From Candidatus Protochlamydia amoebophila UWE25 (GTDB lineage Bacteria > Chlamydiota > Chlamydiia > Chlamydiales > Parachlamydiaceae): a DNA stretch of 64,000 bases. A program made the position numbers and the translations under genes. The DNA is taken from assembly GCF_000011565.2 (NCBI RefSeq), contig NC_005861.2, forward strand, positions 496,001-560,000, in the 5' to 3' direction. Shown one piece after another: positions 61,858 to 64,000 of this stretch. Numbering within the stretch: the first letter of the stretch is position 1; each line of letters starts with the position of its first letter. Under the pieces are notes generated by a model. It saw only the letters and a list, made by a program, of their open reading frames with translations. It did no database searches and was not told where the DNA came from.

Positions 61858-63228
61858 ATGCTGAATGGATTAAGACGTGTTTTTCAAATACCTGAACTAA
61901 AGACGAAAATTCTTATAACGCTTCTTTTACTTGCTGTTTGCAGACTTGGAAGTTTTATTCCAGTTCCTGGAATTAATGGAGAAGTTGCAGTTAGCTTTTT
62001 TAGACATGCGACCGGTGGAAGTCAAAATCTTTTTCAGATGGTCGATATTTTTTCTGGTGGTGCTTTTTCTCAGATGACTGTGATTGCTCTTGGTGTAACA
62101 CCTTACATCTCAGCATCCATCATTATGCAATTGCTAGTTGCCCTTGTTCCTAGCTTACAAAGAGATTTGCGTGAAAATGGTGATGCAGGAAAGAGAAAAA
62201 TTAATCGTTGGACTCGTTTTTTGACGATTGTTCTTTCTTTCTTACAATCTGCTCTTTTTGCTAAATATGCGCTTCAAATAAATCTTTCGCGACCTGGTAT
62301 TGTGGCTGGGGAATTGCTAGATATTACTGCATTTGGACTACCATGGCTTTTTTATTTGATAACTATTGCTACAATGACAACTGGAACGATGTTTTTGATG
62401 TGGGTAGGAGAGCAAATTACTGAACGTGGAATTGGTAATGGAATCAGCCTTATCATCTGTTTAGGTATTTTATCTCAAATTCCTACAGCAATGGGATTAA
62501 TTTTCCAACAACTTAATCTGGACTCGCAAGAACCTGGCCAAATGAATTTTTCAACAATTTTAGTTTTGATCAGCGTTTTTGTTGTTGTGACACTGGCGAC
62601 TATTTTAGTAATTCAGGGGCACAGAAGAATTCCCCTCCAGCATGCAAGACGTGTTGTAGGTAGAAAAGAAGTTCAGGGAGGAAGTTCTTATATTCCTTTA
62701 AAAATTAATTATGCAGGTGTTATCCCTGTTATTTTTGCCTCGTCTTTATTAATGTTTCCAGCCACGCTGGGAACTTTTGTTGGACGAGGAAATTGGTTAG
62801 GAGAAGTGGCTAATTGGCTATCGCCTGGTGGGCCTTTATATCTTGTCCTATTTGTAGCTTTGATTATATTTTTTACATACTTTTGGACAGCAACACAATT
62901 TAGGCCAGATCAAATTGCATCTGATATGAAAAAAAATGGTGCATTTATCCCAGGTATAAGACAAGGCAAACCAACACAAGATTATTTAGAAAGTACAATG
63001 AATCGAGTGACTCTACTAGGAGCTGTATTCTTGGCATTAATTGCAATTTTACCAACAATGATTGGTAGTGTGCTGGGAGTGCCTCCAACTATTAGTTATT
63101 TCTTTGGTGGAACAGCTCTGTTGATTTTAGTTGGAGTTGTTTTAGATACAATGAAACAAGTAGAATCGCACCTTTTAATGAAGCGATATGATGGTTTCAT
63201 GAAGAAAGGGCGAGTACGCGGCCGTTAA
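61858..63228 (+). CDS. secY: Protein translocase subunit SecY
   Basis: A 456-residue inner-membrane channel with ten hydrophobic helices. ATG 61858 is preferred: conserved sequence begins at [18 protein letters not shown]; an open frame running back to 61726 crosses the hairpin region and lacks any family match. Signature regions are [51 protein letters not shown]-type loop (split), GNGISLII and the plug/cytoplasmic loop [16 protein letters not shown]. With SecE/SecG it exports the envelope proteins in this window. The ribosome binding site is weak. Confidence 0.96.
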   Translation: MLNGLRRVFQIPELKTKILITLLLLAVCRLGSFIPVPGINGEVAVSFFRHATGGSQNLFQMVDIFSGGAFSQMTVIALGVTPYISASIIMQLLVALVPSLQRDLRENGDAGKRKINRWTRFLTIVLSFLQSALFAKYALQINLSRPGIVAGELLDITAFGLPWLFYLITIATMTTGTMFLMWVGEQITERGIGNGISLIICLGILSQIPTAMGLIFQQLNLDSQEPGQMNFSTILVLISVFVVVTLATILVIQGHRRIPLQHARRVVGRKEVQGGSSYIPLKINYAGVIPVIFASSLLMFPATLGTFVGRGNWLGEVANWLSPGGPLYLVLFVALIIFFTYFWTATQFRPDQIASDMKKNGAFIPGIRQGKPTQDYLESTMNRVTLLGAVFLALIAILPTMIGSVLGVPPTISYFFGGTALLILVGVVLDTMKQVESHLLMKRYDGFMKKGRVRGR

Positions 63229-63347
63229 TAGTTAAGAAAGCTTTAAGCATTAGTGCAAAGCTTCAAAATATGATTAAATAAAGTTGCAATAAAAAGAAAA
63301 GTTCAATACAATTTACAGTTCGTTTTCGGAAAAATTAGGAGAGTTCA

Positions 63348-63716
63348 ATGCCTAGAGTCATAGGTATCGATATACCAGATAACAAAAGATTAGAAATCAG
63401 TTTAACCTATTTATATGGAATAGGTCGTCATTTGTCAAATGAGATTATTGTTAAATTGGGTTTAGATCCAAACATGCGTGCTCATAAACTTACCCAAGAT
63501 GACTTAGCTCGTCTAAACGGTTTACTCACATCTGAATATATGGTTGAAGGAGATCTTCGTCGTCAAGTTCAGAATAATATCAAACGTTTAATTAGCATTC
63601 ATTCTTATCGTGGAATGCGCCATCGCCTTGGATTGCCAGTTCGCGGTCAACGTACAAAAACAAATTCTAGAACGCGCAAAGGTCGACGTAAGACTGTTGC
63701 TAATAAGAAAAAATAA
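63348..63716 (+). CDS. rpsM: 30S ribosomal protein S13
   Basis: A 122-residue S13 of the 30S head that contacts tRNA and S19. [30 protein letters not shown] and the C-terminal [20 protein letters not shown] with a basic tail define it. TAGGAGAG precedes the ATG. It follows secY by 119 bases; infA and rpmJ are absent between them. Confidence 0.97.
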   Translation: MPRVIGIDIPDNKRLEISLTYLYGIGRHLSNEIIVKLGLDPNMRAHKLTQDDLARLNGLLTSEYMVEGDLRRQVQNNIKRLISIHSYRGMRHRLGLPVRGQRTKTNSRTRKGRRKTVANKKK

Positions 63717-63734
63717 GAATAGGAGTTCTCAACT

Positions 63735-64000
63735 TTGAGTAAGCAACCTGCCACTAATAAAAAACCTGTAAAGGCTAAGAAAAAAGCTTTTCAAAATGTT
63801 CCATCAGGAATCGCGCATGTTAAAGCTACCTTTAACAATACCATTATTGCGATTACTGATCCATCAGGTCGAGTGATTTCTTGGGCATCTGCCGGAAAAG
63901 TTAACTTTTCAGGTTCTCGTAAATCTTCAGCTTTTGCAGCCACAGTAGCTGCTCAAGATGCTGCTAAAACAGCTTCTTCTCTCGGTATGAAAGAAGTTGA
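63735..64000 (+). CDS. rpsK: 30S ribosomal protein S11 (5' part, truncated by window edge)
   Basis: The frame starting with TTG at 63735, nine bases after AGGAG, stays open for 88 codons to the window end. Translation reads [19 protein letters not shown], then [21 protein letters not shown] and [23 protein letters not shown], which is S11. A full S11 is about 130 residues, so some 40 are missing. TTG initiation is uncommon for a ribosomal protein, but no ATG or GTG is available nearby in frame. It follows rpsM by 18 bases as expected; rpoA should be next. Confidence 0.93.
   Translation, partial: MSKQPATNKKPVKAKKKAFQNVPSGIAHVKATFNNTIIAITDPSGRVISWASAGKVNFSGSRKSSAFAATVAAQDAAKTASSLGMKEV

Noticed and set aside
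1-64000. tRNA, rRNA, CRISPR or prophage
   Set aside because: Reading for T-arm consensus (GGTTCGA-type), rRNA motifs, regular direct-repeat arrays and phage genes gave no credible candidate by eye; a covariance-model scan would be decisive.

Overview
The window is AT-rich (about one third G+C by eye), densely coded DNA from a member of the Chlamydiae, most likely an amoeba-associated Parachlamydiaceae such as Protochlamydia. The call rests on gene content and order, not on a database match. From memory, several blocks follow the Chlamydia trachomatis order: trxA, trmL/spoU, mip, aspS, hisS, uhpC, dnaE, two small envelope genes, rsbW, a hypothetical gene and dacF; then lnt, lpxC, fabZ, lpxA, fmt, an Inc-type slot and rplC through rpsK. 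The ribosomal cluster starts at rplC without rpsJ and lacks rpsN, rpmD, adk, infA and rpmJ, which is the chlamydial arrangement.

Layout. 1-7 kb: the 3' half of pheT, a MORN/YwqK-type lipoprotein, a 2Fe-2S ferredoxin with an unknown partner, two paralogous ~63-residue proteins each behind a -24/-12 (sigma-54) promoter motif, and a SNF2 helicase. 7-12 kb: a cysteine-cluster protein, trhO, trxA and a YbaL-type cation/proton antiporter. 12-20 kb, minus strand: trmL, mip, aspS, hisS and a large FHA-domain membrane protein. 20-32 kb, mostly plus: uhpC, a small membrane protein preceded by a decayed copy of itself, dnaE, a BamD-like protein, an LptE-like lipoprotein, rsbW, a hypothetical gene and dacF. 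32-36 kb, minus: rsmB, a SurA-like chaperone and rsmA. 36-41 kb: a tandem double D-Ala-D-Ala ligase in one polypeptide and an Inc-like coiled-coil protein with a very recent internal duplication. 41-46 kb: lnt, lpxC, fabZ, lpxA and fmt. 46-47 kb: a complete IS982-family insertion sequence. 48-52 kb: three Inc-like membrane proteins (two clearly paralogous) and a double-SLBB single-pass protein. 53-64 kb: the ribosomal protein/secY operon, leaving the window inside rpsK.

The genes serve envelope construction (lipid A: lpxC, lpxA; lipoproteins: lnt; outer-membrane assembly: BamD-like, LptE-like, SurA-like, Mip; peptidoglycan precursors and processing: ddl-ddl, dacF), translation (three aminoacyl-tRNA synthetases, 17 complete ribosomal proteins plus partial S11, RNA methyltransferases, fmt), replication (dnaE), sugar-phosphate import (uhpC) and probable host-interface proteins (Inc-like genes). 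I found no rRNA, tRNA, CRISPR array or prophage by eye. The most interesting signals are the sigma-54-type promoters on both small paralogs with a structured terminator between them, the Ddl-Ddl fusion, and the expanded, IS-flanked Inc-like cluster where C. trachomatis carries CT529/Cap1.
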